A model generated the notes under the pieces. It did no database searches and had not been told where the DNA came from. It saw only the letters and a program-made list of their open reading frames with translations. This document shows positions 62,954 to 64,000 of a DNA stretch of 64,000 bases, piece after piece. The stretch is from the NCBI GenBank assembly GCA_011009095.1, contig VTPC01007218.1, positions 18,397-82,396 of the forward strand, given 5' to 3'. The DNA comes from Ignelater luminosus. Its lineage: Eukaryota; Arthropoda; Insecta; Coleoptera; Elateridae. Each line of letters begins with the position of its first letter. Position 1 is the first letter of the stretch. The translations under genes were made by a program, and so were the position numbers.

Positions 62954-64000
<1,047 letters not shown>

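Overview
The window is animal nuclear DNA, almost certainly from an insect. It is very AT-rich and gene-poor. Its genes are split by GT..AG introns, and the noncoding DNA is full of small DNA transposons. The proteins look like insect orthologues (a DRIP/PRIP-type aquaporin with an SYDF tail, Sin1, a Ctr copper transporter, porphobilinogen synthase). The order within insects cannot be fixed from sequence alone; a beetle would fit. There is no sign of a bacterial, viral or organellar segment.

Layout. From about 1.3 to 48.9 kb lies one aquaporin gene on the + strand: 6 coding exons, 247 aa, spread over 46.7 kb, with one intron of 30.7 kb. The introns hold an internally deleted P-element-like transposon with a THAP remnant (18.08-18.83 kb), two hAT-type elements (11.24-11.82 and 15.68-16.67 kb), several Tc1/mariner-type elements, probable SINEs, a 15-bp minisatellite and decayed coding remnants. 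From 48.9 to 55.2 kb is intergenic DNA. It holds a 400-base assembly gap and a nested transposon complex (51.5-53.6 kb), followed by two more MITEs (54.20-54.73 kb).

From 55.5 to 58.9 kb two genes stand head to head: Sin1/MAPKAP1 (TORC2 subunit, - strand, 4 coding exons, 471 aa) and a Ctr/SLC31 copper transporter (+ strand, 3 coding exons, 205 aa). They share an intergenic promoter region of a few hundred bases. From 58.9 to 62.9 kb is a MITE-rich spacer. From 62.95 kb to the right edge are the first four coding exons (240 codons) of porphobilinogen synthase (ALAD), cut off by the window end.

The genes do not form one pathway: water transport, TORC2 signalling, copper uptake and haem biosynthesis are unrelated jobs that happen to be neighbours. 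I found no convincing new biological system. The most notable items are the transposons with intact target-site duplications, a MITE carrying two CRE-like sites inside the aquaporin intron, the nested insertion history at 51.5-53.6 kb, and a short Ras-binding region in Sin1. All gene models are read by eye from open frames, splice consensus and remembered family motifs; no search was run.
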